Assembly (NCBI GenBank): GCA_011390955.1
Contig: JAABRM010000032.1
Location: 1 to 64,000 of the forward strand
Direction: 5' to 3'
Length of the DNA: 64,000 nucleotides
Source: Oscillatoriales cyanobacterium
Lineage (GTDB): Bacteria; Cyanobacteriota; Cyanobacteriia; Cyanobacteriales; Laspinemataceae
Shown here: positions 16,409 to 24,774 of the stretch, one piece after another
How the letters are laid out: the number at the start of each line of letters is the position of its first letter
Position numbering within the stretch: the stretch's first letter is position 1
Made by a program: the position numbers and the translations under genes
The notes under the pieces: generated by a model
The model's input: the letters and a program-made list of their open reading frames with translations, nothing else
Told to the model about the DNA's origin: nothing
The model's database searches: none

Positions 16409-17460
16409 AGCAGGTGAGAATCAATGGTTTTAACCGAAAACAAATATAAATAAAGACTGACTTAGTTTGTCAGCCCCAAGGAGACACAAAAGACTGGCTA
16501 ATTTGCCCTCTTATAGTAGCATCGCTCTGGTCTTTTATGCCACCATTCAATCCACACCAGGGGGAAAGAGTGAAGAGTGAAAAGGATAAATGGCTGATTT
16601 TTACCTTCCACCAATTGACCGGCATTCCATTACTAATCTCTCAATTACAGATTACGATTAATTGCCTAGCTTCACTTAAGTAACTTGACAAAAATACTGG
16701 CAAAAAGTTTAAATCAGTGCTTATAATTAGATTGTTCCGCAATATGGCTGGTTAGTAGCGGTTATTCCGGTGGAGATTAATCCCTGGCTGAATTCTAGAA
16801 AAGCAGAATCAGCGAACCATTAAAACCATGTCGCGCCTGGGTGGATTCTCAAATAAATTATCCTCTTACTTTAATCAAGGATGGGTATGTCCATTCATTA
16901 CCTTACTACTGTAGATTGACCGATGACGAAATCGCTGAAAAACCTAGGTCTATTGGTTTTCTGTGTTAGATGCTCAGAACAGCGATGCCGGTAAACAAAA
17001 ATACTGCCAAGCATCTTAATTATTGTTTTTTAATTTCACCCCCTAGCCATCTCTGCGTGTTTTAGGGATTACCCAAGATTAAGTTATCAATATCTTGGAA
17101 AAATTCTGATTCGCTCATTTTTTTCTGGTTAGGAAAATTTGCCAATACAGCATTTTTCGCTATTTTGAGGTACATATAAATACCTCTTGTTCCCCCCTTA
17201 AAAGGGGGGCTAGGGGGGATCTTTTTCTACTACACCTCATTAAATCGTGAAGCGCTATAATTGACAATACCTTGATGTTTTCAAATATTCTGCGGAATTC
17301 AAATTTTGGGAATGTAAATAGTGTACATCAAGGTTAGTTAGGGTGCAAATTAAGCAGCGATCGCGCCACTCAAGGATAACTCTATTGAGTCAGGTTGCTG
17401 TACCAAAAAATTGACCACGATCGACATCAATTCCTTTTTTTGAACAGGTTTTTAACACCT
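16409..17460. other. About 1-kb intergenic region without a recognised gene
   Basis: This gap separates two divergently transcribed units. It holds a CCCCCCTTAAAAGGGGGG palindrome with a GCTAGGGGGGATC tail (about 17191-17221) and A/T-rich DNA. The first 66 bases of the longest reading frame of the next gene (from a TTG at 17395) are counted here. No RNA gene or conserved small protein was recognised; a small RNA or leader cannot be excluded. Confidence 0.5.
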
Positions 17461-18429
17461 ATGGATCTTCATCCTTTGCATTTGACTGTCAATGACCGGG
17501 TTAATCATGTTGAGATTGTGGAGGGAGAACAAAACCCTTGGGAAAGTGAGGGATTTGTGAATATGACCCTAGGCGATCGCGCCATTTTTGAGTTATTTTT
17601 ATCCAGGATTCATCCGCGAATTTCTGATGCCAGCTTTGCCAATATTTTTATGTGGAGTTCTGTGTATGAAACCCGCTGGAAACTAATCGAAGACTGTTTA
17701 TGTATTGTCGCTACCCAAGGGGGAGAACCGACGATGATTTTACCCCCCTTGGGATTTGGCAATTTTACCGCAGCGATCGAACAATGCTTAGAAAGTTTCC
17801 AAAGATTCAAAGTTTCCCGACTTTTTATTGAATATGTCACCAGTTCTATGGCAGAAAAACTGGGAAATTTTCAGGGCAGTCCTCGCAGTGGGGATTATCT
17901 GTATGAAACGCAAAAAATGATTGATTTAACCGGCAGCAAGTTAGCTTCCAAGCGCCAAAGCCGTAACGCTTTTATCAAAAAATACCGCAATATTCGCACG
18001 GAAACTTTTACGCCAAATCATGCCCAAGACTGTATTAAATTACTGGAAACTTGGCAGCCCCAAGTTCAACATTCGGTAAATATTGATTTAAAGCGATCGC
18101 AGGAAGTAGTCGCCACGAAAAATGCGATCGCAAATGCCGCCGCATTAGGACTAACCGGGATGGTCTTGTATGCCGAAGACCAAATTGTGGGCTTTACCTT
18201 TGGGGAAAAATTAGATGACAGCACTTGTAGCATTTTAATCGAAAAGACCAACCGAGACTTTACCGGATCCGCTCAATATATTTTCAGTGAATTTTGCCGT
18301 CAATATTGGGCAGATACGCAATGGTGTAATGTGGGCGATGATTGGGAAATTCCCTCCTTAGCTTGGACGAAAGAAAGTTATCATCCGGCTTTTCGCCTGC
18401 CTAAATCTTCGGCTTCGATCGGCTTATAA
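17461..18429 (+). CDS. DUF2156 (phosphatidylglycerol lysyltransferase-like) protein
   Basis: The protein fits the DUF2156 family, whose GNAT-like fold is shared with the C-terminal domain of MprF aminoacyl-phosphatidylglycerol synthases. Typical segments are SDASFANIFMWSSVYETRW near the N-terminus, SRNAFIKKYRNIRTETFTPNH in the middle, and GFTFGEKLDDSTCSILIEKT with NVGDDWEIPSLAWTKESYHP at the end. The frame extends to a TTG at 17395, but ATG 17461 (MDLHPLHLTVNDRV) is the better start and gives 322 residues. It is followed 19 bp later by a GNAT acetyltransferase gene, suggesting an operon. The substrate is unknown. Confidence 0.83.
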   Translation: MDLHPLHLTVNDRVNHVEIVEGEQNPWESEGFVNMTLGDRAIFELFLSRIHPRISDASFANIFMWSSVYETRWKLIEDCLCIVATQGGEPTMILPPLGFGNFTAAIEQCLESFQRFKVSRLFIEYVTSSMAEKLGNFQGSPRSGDYLYETQKMIDLTGSKLASKRQSRNAFIKKYRNIRTETFTPNHAQDCIKLLETWQPQVQHSVNIDLKRSQEVVATKNAIANAAALGLTGMVLYAEDQIVGFTFGEKLDDSTCSILIEKTNRDFTGSAQYIFSEFCRQYWADTQWCNVGDDWEIPSLAWTKESYHPAFRLPKSSASIGL

Positions 18430-18448
18430 ACTAAGGGTTTTTTTACCT

Positions 18449-18928
18449 ATGAAAGTAGAGTTACAGGGAACCTTAGAAATTGACCGGGCTAATTTTAGCG
18501 ATCGCCGGGAATTATTTGCCCTAGAATGCCAATGTTTTGACCCGGAAATCCGATTTTCTCGGAAACAATTCGCCTATTTACTCAAAAGTCCTCGCGGGGA
18601 AATCTATGTGATGCGGAATAGTGGCCAAATTATCGCTGAGGCCATCTTTTTAAAACGCCGCACCAAGCGGGGAGAAGTTGCCCGGTTATACAGTTTAGCG
18701 GTCAAACCGGAATACCGAGGTCGAGGCTATAGCAAACAATTGCTGGGCAAATCATTAGAAGCTTTACGGCAACAAAATATCCTGATGATTTATCTGGAAG
18801 TGGAGACGGAAAATCGGACAGCGATCGGGCTTTACCAGTCCCTAGGTTTTGCCCCGGTTAAACTCTTAAAAGATTACTATCAACCCACCAGAGATGGCTT
18901 AAAAATGAAATTGAACTTAGTAGCCTAG
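18449..18928 (+). CDS. GNAT family N-acetyltransferase
   Basis: The 159-residue protein has the acetyl-CoA-binding motif A of the GNAT superfamily, LYSLAVKPEYRGRGYSKQLL (R/Q-x-x-G-x-G/A as RGRGYS). A RimI-like C-terminal segment follows, IYLEVETENRTAIGLYQSLGF. The acceptor cannot be read; RimI-type protein N-terminal acetylation is one possibility. It begins 19 bp after the DUF2156 gene, which also has a GNAT-like fold, so the two are probably co-expressed. Confidence 0.9.
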   Translation: MKVELQGTLEIDRANFSDRRELFALECQCFDPEIRFSRKQFAYLLKSPRGEIYVMRNSGQIIAEAIFLKRRTKRGEVARLYSLAVKPEYRGRGYSKQLLGKSLEALRQQNILMIYLEVETENRTAIGLYQSLGFAPVKLLKDYYQPTRDGLKMKLNLVA

Positions 18929-18961
18929 AATTATCGGGAATAAGCGATCGCCAGGATAATT

Positions 18962-19036
18962 TATCACCACAGAGACACAGAGAAACACAGAGCAAGTAAA
19001 TGAACTTTCTTTGTGTCCTTTGTGTCTCTGTGGTGA
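18962..19036. repeat. Dispersed CACAGAGACACAGAG hairpin repeat
   Basis: ATCACCACAGAGACACAGAG on the left pairs with CTTTGTGTCTCTGTGGTGAA on the right across a loop containing AGTAAATGAACTTT. It lies 34 bp after the GNAT stop codon and could act as a transcription end for the DUF2156-GNAT unit. A GTTGGGT/ACCCAAC inverted pair follows near 19063-19091. Confidence 0.75.
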
Positions 19037-19123
19037 AATTTTTTCAGTCCAGACTTGTTTAACGTTGGGTCCACCGTCCACGAAACCCAACCTACATCCA
19101 AAAAAATGACCATTAATTAGCCA

Positions 19124-19834
19124 TTAGCTATCACTGCTGCTACTAGAACTTTCTCGCTGTGCAGCGGCAACTTTGCTACTGATGATATCCTTAATTTTAC
19201 CTTTCATAAATGCTCGTCCGTAGGCATTCCGGGCAATTAAAACTGTGCCGGTGCCTTCGTAAACATTCACAAATCCTTCTCCCGACAACATCGAGCCCAT
19301 AAAAGTTCGAGCCGCTTTTTCTACACGGTAATCCAAATTGCCTTTTCGGGCTACGGCAAAATTGCCATCCACCACCAAACGATTATTTTGTAAATGAATT
19401 TCTCGGATCGGTCCAGGAGTGCAGATGACAAGTTTACCCCGCCCCCGCGCTACGGTTTGAAATAACCCTTCGCCACCGAACAATCCTGATACCAACTTGT
19501 TGCGCTTGGCGGTGATTTCTACGGTTCCCTCGGAAGCGTAGTAACTGCCTGTATCCATAATCCATTCTTCTCCTTGCAGTTCTATAATATGGAAGCCGCC
19601 AAAGGAAGGTTCAAGGTATAGTTCGCCGGTGCCTTTGTAGGTAGGACGAAAGATAGTTTCGCCGGTGACAGCAGATTTGAGAAATCCACCTAAGCCACCA
19701 GTTCCGGCTGATTCCATTTGGATGTTGCCGCGCATATAATACATGGCCCCAGATTCAGCCCGGACGGTTTCATTTTGCAGGGTCATTTTCACCAGCCGCA
19801 TTCCTTCGCGATCGATAATTTCAATCTTTGCCAT
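19124..19834 (-). CDS. AIM24 family protein (TIGR00266-like), copy 1
   Basis: The 236-residue protein belongs to the AIM24/TIGR00266 family, a beta-helical fold whose bacterial role is unclear (the yeast member is a mitochondrial inner-membrane protein). Family features are MVKMTLQNETVRAESGAMYY-type N-terminal strands, the glycine-rich GTGGLGGFLKSAVTGE, and the C-terminal GEGFVNVYEGTGTVLIA. It ends in a low-complexity serine tail. It lies 59 bp downstream of a second AIM24 gene that is similar along most of its length, so this is a tandem duplication. Confidence 0.85.
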   Translation of the reverse strand: MAKIEIIDREGMRLVKMTLQNETVRAESGAMYYMRGNIQMESAGTGGLGGFLKSAVTGETIFRPTYKGTGELYLEPSFGGFHIIELQGEEWIMDTGSYYASEGTVEITAKRNKLVSGLFGGEGLFQTVARGRGKLVICTPGPIREIHLQNNRLVVDGNFAVARKGNLDYRVEKAARTFMGSMLSGEGFVNVYEGTGTVLIARNAYGRAFMKGKIKDIISSKVAAAQRESSSSSSDS

Positions 19835-19893
19835 CTTAATTGTTAACTCCTGTGAGCCAGAATTATTTCTATTGCCGATGCCGAAAAGTCACT

Positions 19894-20547
19894 TTAAACG
19901 GCCCAAAGCTGACGCAGCATCATTACTTCCCAGTAGGGATTGGGGGCCAGCAGGACTGTGCCGGTCCCTTCGTAGGTGTTGACAAAGCCTTCCCCAGAGG
20001 TCAAGCTGCCCAACAATGATTTGGTGGCTTTGGTGACGGTGTAATTTAAAGTGGCAGAACGGGCAACGGCAAAAGTGCCATCTACCACTAGGCGATCGTT
20101 CCGAAGATGGACTACTTCAATCGGACCTGGGGTTTTCATCACTACCTGACCGTACCCCTTCGCTGTGGTTTGAAATAGCCCCTCGCCCCCAAATAACCCG
20201 GTCAGCAATTTGTTGCGCTTGGCATCAATCTGGACGCTACCCTCAGAAGCCCAGTAACCGCCTGTATCCATTACCCATTCCTCACCCTGTAAGTTCAAAA
20301 TGTGGTAGCCTTCAAAGCTGGGTTCTAGATACAGTTCTCCCGTTCCCGTATAGCTGGGTCGCACCACGCTTTCCCCAGTGGCAAGAGCCTTGAAAAAACC
20401 CCCAACCCCACCAGTGCCTTGGGACTCCATCCGAATGTCGCCGAGGAAATAAAACAACGCGCCAGCTTCAGCACGGATGGTTTCGTTGTTCATCAGGACT
20501 TTGATCAACCGTAAGCCTTCTTCTTCGATGATTTCAAACTTGGCCAT
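19894..20547 (-). CDS. AIM24 family protein (TIGR00266-like), copy 2
   Basis: This 217-residue paralogue of the downstream gene shares the motifs NNETIRAEAGALFYFLG, GTGGVGGFFKALATGES, EWVMDTGGYWASEG and GEGFVNTYEGTGTVLLA. It differs mainly at the C-terminus, which ends MMLRQLWAV instead of a serine tail. It is the promoter-proximal gene of the pair. Divergence across the whole length, rather than only in a linker, suggests an old duplication. Confidence 0.85.
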   Translation of the reverse strand: MAKFEIIEEEGLRLIKVLMNNETIRAEAGALFYFLGDIRMESQGTGGVGGFFKALATGESVVRPSYTGTGELYLEPSFEGYHILNLQGEEWVMDTGGYWASEGSVQIDAKRNKLLTGLFGGEGLFQTTAKGYGQVVMKTPGPIEVVHLRNDRLVVDGTFAVARSATLNYTVTKATKSLLGSLTSGEGFVNTYEGTGTVLLAPNPYWEVMMLRQLWAV

Positions 20548-20606
20548 AAGTTATCTTTTGGATTATTTATGAATATTCTGGCTAGTTTTTGGGGAATTGT
20601 CACCCC

Positions 20607-20684
20607 CAACAGGGGCGAAGCATGACCGCAGTAAATATCCGCTTAAAACCAATAACCTATATACGGTCATGCTTCGCCCTTTGC
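20607..20684. repeat. GGGCGAAGCATGACCG hairpin repeat
   Basis: GGGGCGAAGCATGACCG on the left pairs with CGGTCATGCTTCGCCC on the right around an A/T-rich loop. It belongs to the dispersed GGGCGAAGCAT family also seen near 4.1, 12.2-12.4, 38.5 and 40.7 kb. Confidence 0.7.
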
Positions 20685-20802
20685 AAAATTCAGTTTACCC
20701 CTAAGCTATAATTTTTTTGTTTGGCCAAAATATTGATTTTTTTTCAATGATTTGAGATGATTTTAAATAATATTCATAATTTAGTAAAAAATAGGCAAAA
20801 AT

Positions 20803-21447
20803 ATGAGCGATCGCCGTCTAAATGCCCCGGCAACTGAACGCAACAGCGAACCAATTTTAGCGGTATTACAGCGCGTGCTACCCCCCACGGGGACAATTTT
20901 AGAGATTGCCAGTGGGACGGGTCAACATGGGATTTTTTTTGCCCCTCGGTTACAACCTCGAAAATGGCTTTGTAGCGAAAATAATCCCGAATTAAGACTC
21001 AGTATTGCCGCGTGGCAAGATGACCAACCGAGCGCAAATCTTTATGGGGCGATCGCCTTAGATGTATGTGAGAATCCTTGGTCAATTGAACGAGGGGAAT
21101 TACCCGATAACATGACAACGGATGATTTAGTGACTGATCCAATTACTGCTATTGTGAATATTAATATGATTCATATTTCTCCTTGGCAAGCTTGTTTAGG
21201 ATTAATGGCTGGGGCAAAGCGAATATTACCCCCTGGGGGAATTTTATATCTGTATGGCCCGTTTAAACAAAAAGACCAAACGGCACCGAGTAATTTAGCT
21301 TTCGATCGCTCTTTGCGTGAATCAAATCCTGCCTGGGGGGTGAGAGAATTAGATGAGGTGATTTTGGTGGCAGAGAGTTATGATTTAAAATTATTAGAAG
21401 TGGTGCCAATGCCTGCGAATAATTTATCGGTGATTTTTCAAATGTAA
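20803..21447 (+). CDS. DUF938 class I SAM-dependent methyltransferase
   Basis: The 214-residue protein matches the DUF938 family. The N-terminal DRRLNAPATERNSEPILAVL is characteristic, followed by the SAM-binding glycine motif ILEIASGTGQHGIFFA. Later family segments are NINMIHISPWQA, LPPGGILYLYGPFK and FDRSLRESNPAWGVREL. The methyl acceptor is not known. It is a single gene on the plus strand, divergent from the AIM24 pair. Confidence 0.9.
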   Translation: MSDRRLNAPATERNSEPILAVLQRVLPPTGTILEIASGTGQHGIFFAPRLQPRKWLCSENNPELRLSIAAWQDDQPSANLYGAIALDVCENPWSIERGELPDNMTTDDLVTDPITAIVNINMIHISPWQACLGLMAGAKRILPPGGILYLYGPFKQKDQTAPSNLAFDRSLRESNPAWGVRELDEVILVAESYDLKLLEVVPMPANNLSVIFQM

Positions 21448-21527
21448 AAATTAAATATTGGGGATATTTGCCATCAAATATCCTTTAGATGCCGATCGAG
21501 ATGCCGATCGAGATGCCGATCAAATTA

Positions 21528-21980
21528 CTACTGGAGATATTTACGAACGAACTCTGCCGCTGTTAAGCATTCAAAGTCAGCGATCGCTTTGATTAACTCG
21601 CGATTTTCAGAAACAAAACAATTTGCGCCACCATATTTCGCTGAAAGATAGATTTCAATATCCTCTAATGGAATTGTTTTTGCCTGAATTAAACTGACTT
21701 TTTCTTCATTCCAGTCTACCGTCGATGGAACATAAAAAATATCCAGCCATCGCCAAATATTAGAAATAATCTGACCGGCTTTATCTTTGCCATATAAATA
21801 TTTACCAACTCGGCGAATTTGATCGACAAGTTCATCTGAAAGAATAATTTCACATTGAAGAATTGCGGGTTTAGCGCGATACCCCAATGCTTCTAAAATT
21901 AAACTGGCTTGACTTTGCCGATCGGCATCACCAATAATAAAAATATTTGTATCTAAAAAAATACGTGGCAATAAACCCAT
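21528..21980 (-). CDS. PIN-domain protein, toxin of a type II toxin-antitoxin pair
   Basis: The 150-residue protein has a PIN-like ribonuclease arrangement: an N-terminal acidic FLDTNIFI motif, a central acidic residue in IPLEDIEIYLSA, and a C-terminal CFVSENRELIKAI. PIN toxins cut RNA with Mg held by these acids. Its ATG overlaps the stop codon of the upstream small gene by one base (TAATG), the classic coupling of antitoxin-toxin operons. Confidence 0.82.
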   Translation of the reverse strand: MGLLPRIFLDTNIFIIGDADRQSQASLILEALGYRAKPAILQCEIILSDELVDQIRRVGKYLYGKDKAGQIISNIWRWLDIFYVPSTVDWNEEKVSLIQAKTIPLEDIEIYLSAKYGGANCFVSENRELIKAIADFECLTAAEFVRKYLQ

Positions 21981-22216
21981 TACAATGATCTCCCTTTTTC
22001 CTGGAGCATTTCCAGTTTTACCTGACGAATCAGTTCCAGAACTTTATCAGGGGTTTCGTAGCCTTTTTCTATCATAAGCTGATGACGTTCTTCAAATTCA
22101 TCTAGATCATTTTTAGCGACGATAATCACATCAACTTCACCATTACTAAACTCTTCATTAAGCTTAACTTTGACTTCTCCATCTTTGACGATTCCTTTCG
22201 CTTGGATGATTTTCAT
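21980..22216 (-). CDS. Antitoxin partner of the PIN-domain toxin
   Basis: The 78-residue protein begins with MKIIQAKGIVKDGEVKVKLN, a beta-rich N-terminus like the AbrB/DUF104-type antitoxins, followed by an acidic helical C-terminal half (DLDEFEERHQLMIEKGYETP). It is the first gene of the pair and overlaps the toxin gene by one base. Such antitoxins normally neutralise the toxin with the C-terminal region and repress the operon with the N-terminal region; that role is inferred from layout. Confidence 0.75.
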   Translation of the reverse strand: MKIIQAKGIVKDGEVKVKLNEEFSNGEVDVIIVAKNDLDEFEERHQLMIEKGYETPDKVLELIRQVKLEMLQEKGRSL

Positions 22217-22274
22217 ATAATTTTTATAAAATTATGCTGGGGACTTTCCTATGCCTTAGACTTATTACAAAATT

Positions 22275-22313
22275 ATCGCTCATCCTCCCTTTTTAAGGGG
22301 GTTGAGGGGATCG
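22275..22313. repeat. CCTCCCTTTTTAAGGGGG-type palindrome
   Basis: This member of the CCCCCCTTAAAAAGGGGGG dispersed family is followed by TTGAGGGGATCGATC. Other copies are inside coaX (about 4445-4464), near 7580-7611 and near 17191-17221. Confidence 0.65.
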
Positions 22314-22433
22314 ATCCGTCTTGTTTGCAATCTTGTCTATTATAGCACAGAAGCAGGTGATTTTGGTTTTTTATAAAATAATTACTGTAGATAGTAGAAA
22401 GCAATACCCAAGTTGTGGGTATCAAAAGTTATC

Positions 22434-22663
22434 TGTGGGATGCGACAAAGAAACCCGGTTTCTGGGTTTCTGGGACTCTTGCGTGGGGGCAAAGAAACCG
22501 GGTTTCTGTTGTTGGTATCAAGAGTTATCGGTGGGAGGCATAAAAGAAACCCGGTTTCTGGGTTTCTGGGACTCTTGCGTGGGGGCAAAGAAACCGGGTT
22601 TCTGTTGTTGGTATCAAGAGTTATCGGTGGGAGGCATAAAAGAAACCCGGTTTCTGGGGTTCT
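22434..22663. repeat. 96-bp tandem repeat built from AAACCCGGTTTCT palindromes
   Basis: A unit of exactly 96 bp is repeated a little over twice (AAACCCGG occurs at 22451, 22547 and 22643). Each unit holds both orientations of the palindrome, AGAAACCCGGTTTCTGGG and AAAGAAACCGGGTTTCTG, separated by ACTCTTGCGTGGGGGC. Reading frames through it are repeat translations, not genes. Confidence 0.88.
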
Positions 22664-22665
22664 AA

Positions 22666-22755
22666 AAACAATTTAAAACAATTTTAGACGCACGTCAAGA
22701 TTTGGATCGAGAATATCGTAAAACCGCCATCGTTTTTGCACTAATTTTGCCATAA
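22666..22755 (+). pseudogene. Possible C-terminal remnant of a lost gene
   Basis: A short open stretch after an in-frame stop reads ILDARQDLDREYRKTAIVFA and ends LILP-stop. Its amino-acid composition looks like real coding sequence, but it has no start or upstream body, only the 96-bp tandem repeat. It may be the tail of a gene destroyed by repeat expansion or rearrangement. The family is not recognised. Confidence 0.3.
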
Positions 22756-22759
22756 TTGT

Positions 22760-23689
22760 CTATTCATCGCGACTCTTACCGAGGAAATAAGGGATACCCA
22801 GACTTTTCGGAGGCAGGGCTTTTCCGGCTAATCCTAGTAAGGCAAATAAAGCCAGAACGTAGGGTGACATGACTAAAAATTGATAGGGAATATTTACCCC
22901 AAATGCTTGAATTCTTAACTGTAAAGCTTCGGTCGCCCCAAATAAGAAACACGCCCCAATAATCCCTAAAGGATGCCACCGACCAAAAATTAGTGCTGCT
23001 AGGGCAATAAATCCTTTTCCGGCACTCATTCCTTCGGTAAAAAAATTAATTTGTACCAAGGTAAGATAAGCCCCTCCTAAACTCGCTAAACATCCACTGA
23101 CTATCACTGCACCATAGCGCACCCAGGCAACGGAAATTCCCGCAGTTGCCGCAGCTTGGGGATATTCACCCACCGATCGCAGGGTTAAGCCTAGGCTGGT
23201 ATGAAATAGAAGATAGAGACTAAAAGCTACTAAAATAACTAGCAAATAAACCAGAATATTCTGTTGGAATAAAATAGCGCCTAGGAGTGGGATTTTTGCC
23301 AGTCCAGGAATGGCGATCGCCTCAATTCCGGGTAATCTTTGCGTGCTATTACCATTAAATATTACGCGGGCGAAAAATGAGGTTAATCCCGCCGCTAGTA
23401 GATTAATTCCTAATCCTGATACTAACTGATTGACTGCTAAAGTCACCGATAATAAAGCGTGAAGTAAACCCACTAATCCGCCGCCGATTAATGCACAGAA
23501 AATTCCTACATAAGGATTGCCGGTGTAAAAGGTGGCGATCGCGCTAGAAAAAGCGCCGGTTAATAACAAACCTTCCAGGGCAATATTCAGAACTCCCGAC
23601 CGTTCCGAGTACATTCCCCCCAGGGCGGCAAATGCTAAAGGGACGGCTAAATCAACGCTAGAAATCAAATAATCATTATAATTAATCAT
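22760..23689 (-). CDS. ABC importer permease (BMP/Nup type), second permease
   Basis: The 309-residue, very hydrophobic protein matches the YufQ/NupQ-type permease of BMP-family (basic membrane protein) ABC importers, usually for nucleosides. Motifs include AFAALGGMYSERSGVLNIALEG at the N-terminus, the GLRSVGEYPQAAATAGI-like coupling segment (TLRSVGEYPQAAATAGISV), and GKGFIALAALIFGRWHPLG. It is the last gene of the cluster, 5 bp after the first permease gene, and pairs with it as a heterodimer. Confidence 0.9.
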   Translation of the reverse strand: MINYNDYLISSVDLAVPLAFAALGGMYSERSGVLNIALEGLLLTGAFSSAIATFYTGNPYVGIFCALIGGGLVGLLHALLSVTLAVNQLVSGLGINLLAAGLTSFFARVIFNGNSTQRLPGIEAIAIPGLAKIPLLGAILFQQNILVYLLVILVAFSLYLLFHTSLGLTLRSVGEYPQAAATAGISVAWVRYGAVIVSGCLASLGGAYLTLVQINFFTEGMSAGKGFIALAALIFGRWHPLGIIGACFLFGATEALQLRIQAFGVNIPYQFLVMSPYVLALFALLGLAGKALPPKSLGIPYFLGKSRDE

Positions 23690-23694
23690 TATAG

Positions 23695-24774
23695 TTAATT
23701 GTCATTATTTAAACCATTTAACCATCGTTTTTCTACCGCCAAAGCGATCGCAATAAATAATACGGTTAATCCCTCAATAATATACACAATTGTAATCGGT
23801 ACTCCGGCACTTCTTTGGATAATATTCGCCCCACTACGCAAAGCGGCAAAAAATAAAGCAGCCAACAGAACACCGCTAATACTACCACGACTTAAAAAAG
23901 CGATCGCGATCGCATCAAATCCGTAACCGGGAGACATTTGTTCAAATAAACGATATTTTAATCCCATCACTTCTGAAGCCCCCGCTAACCCAGCTAAACC
24001 ACCCGCTAAAGCCATCACAATCATCAGGGTATTTTTCACCGAAATACCGGCATAATGGGCAGCGGTAGAATTAAAACCAACGGCTGTGATTTGATATCCT
24101 AAAGGCGATCGCATCAATAATACCCATAAAACCGCTGCGGTGATGAACGCGAGTAAAATACCCAAATGGGCTAAACTATCCGGTAAAATAATCGGTAATC
24201 TGGCGGTTTTGGCAATTAATGGAGAATATGGACTCGGTGCAGCGGGTGCTTTTAAAGGGTTTTGGACTAGGTAACTGACTAAATTTATGGCAATGTAATT
24301 GAGTAATAAAGTAGTAATCACTTCATTGACTCCTTTTACTGCTTTCAGATAACCCGGTATCCAACCCCAAAATGCCCCAAAAAGAAAGCCAGAAATTAGG
24401 GCTAAGGGAATATGAATTATCGCCGGAATTTCTGGCACATATAAACCCACTAAAGTGCTACCCAAAGCCCCAAAATAAATTTGTCCCTCACCTCCCAGAT
24501 TAAATTGTCCCGCACGCAAGGCGATTAATACCCCTAAACTGGTGAATAATAGGGGGGTCATTTTGGTGAGGGTATTGCCAAAACCAAAGTAAGTGGTCAG
24601 GGATTCTTGAAATAATGCGGTGTAGGCGCTGATGGGATTTGCCCCGGCAAAAAAAATCAGCATCCCACCCACTATCAGAGCGCAAATCACCGCAATTAGC
24701 GGTGATATAATTGGCCGAATAATTGGCCGAATAATTCGCTTAATTAATTGAAAAGGTTTATTTGCGATCGTCAT
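23695..24774 (-). CDS. ABC importer permease (BMP/Nup type), first permease
   Basis: The 359-residue protein is a YufP/NupP-type permease with about ten hydrophobic segments. Family signatures are LTKMTPLLFTSLGVLIALRA, FNLGGEGQIYFGALG and YQITAVGFNSTAAHYAGISV. Its start overlaps the end of the ATPase gene by four bases (ATGA), indicating translational coupling. An N-terminal stretch, IKRIIRPIIRPIISPLIAV, contains a small internal duplication. Confidence 0.9.
   Translation of the reverse strand: MTIANKPFQLIKRIIRPIIRPIISPLIAVICALIVGGMLIFFAGANPISAYTALFQESLTTYFGFGNTLTKMTPLLFTSLGVLIALRAGQFNLGGEGQIYFGALGSTLVGLYVPEIPAIIHIPLALISGFLFGAFWGWIPGYLKAVKGVNEVITTLLLNYIAINLVSYLVQNPLKAPAAPSPYSPLIAKTARLPIILPDSLAHLGILLAFITAAVLWVLLMRSPLGYQITAVGFNSTAAHYAGISVKNTLMIVMALAGGLAGLAGASEVMGLKYRLFEQMSPGYGFDAIAIAFLSRGSISGVLLAALFFAALRSGANIIQRSAGVPITIVYIIEGLTVLFIAIALAVEKRWLNGLNNDN

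Noticed and set aside
17395-17460. TTG start for the DUF2156 gene
   Set aside because: The extra 22 residues lack conserved character, and ATG 17461 begins a more typical N-terminus.
22321-22676. Open reading frames of 68-114 codons through the 96-bp tandem repeat
   Set aside because: They exist in several frames on both strands and simply translate the repeat.
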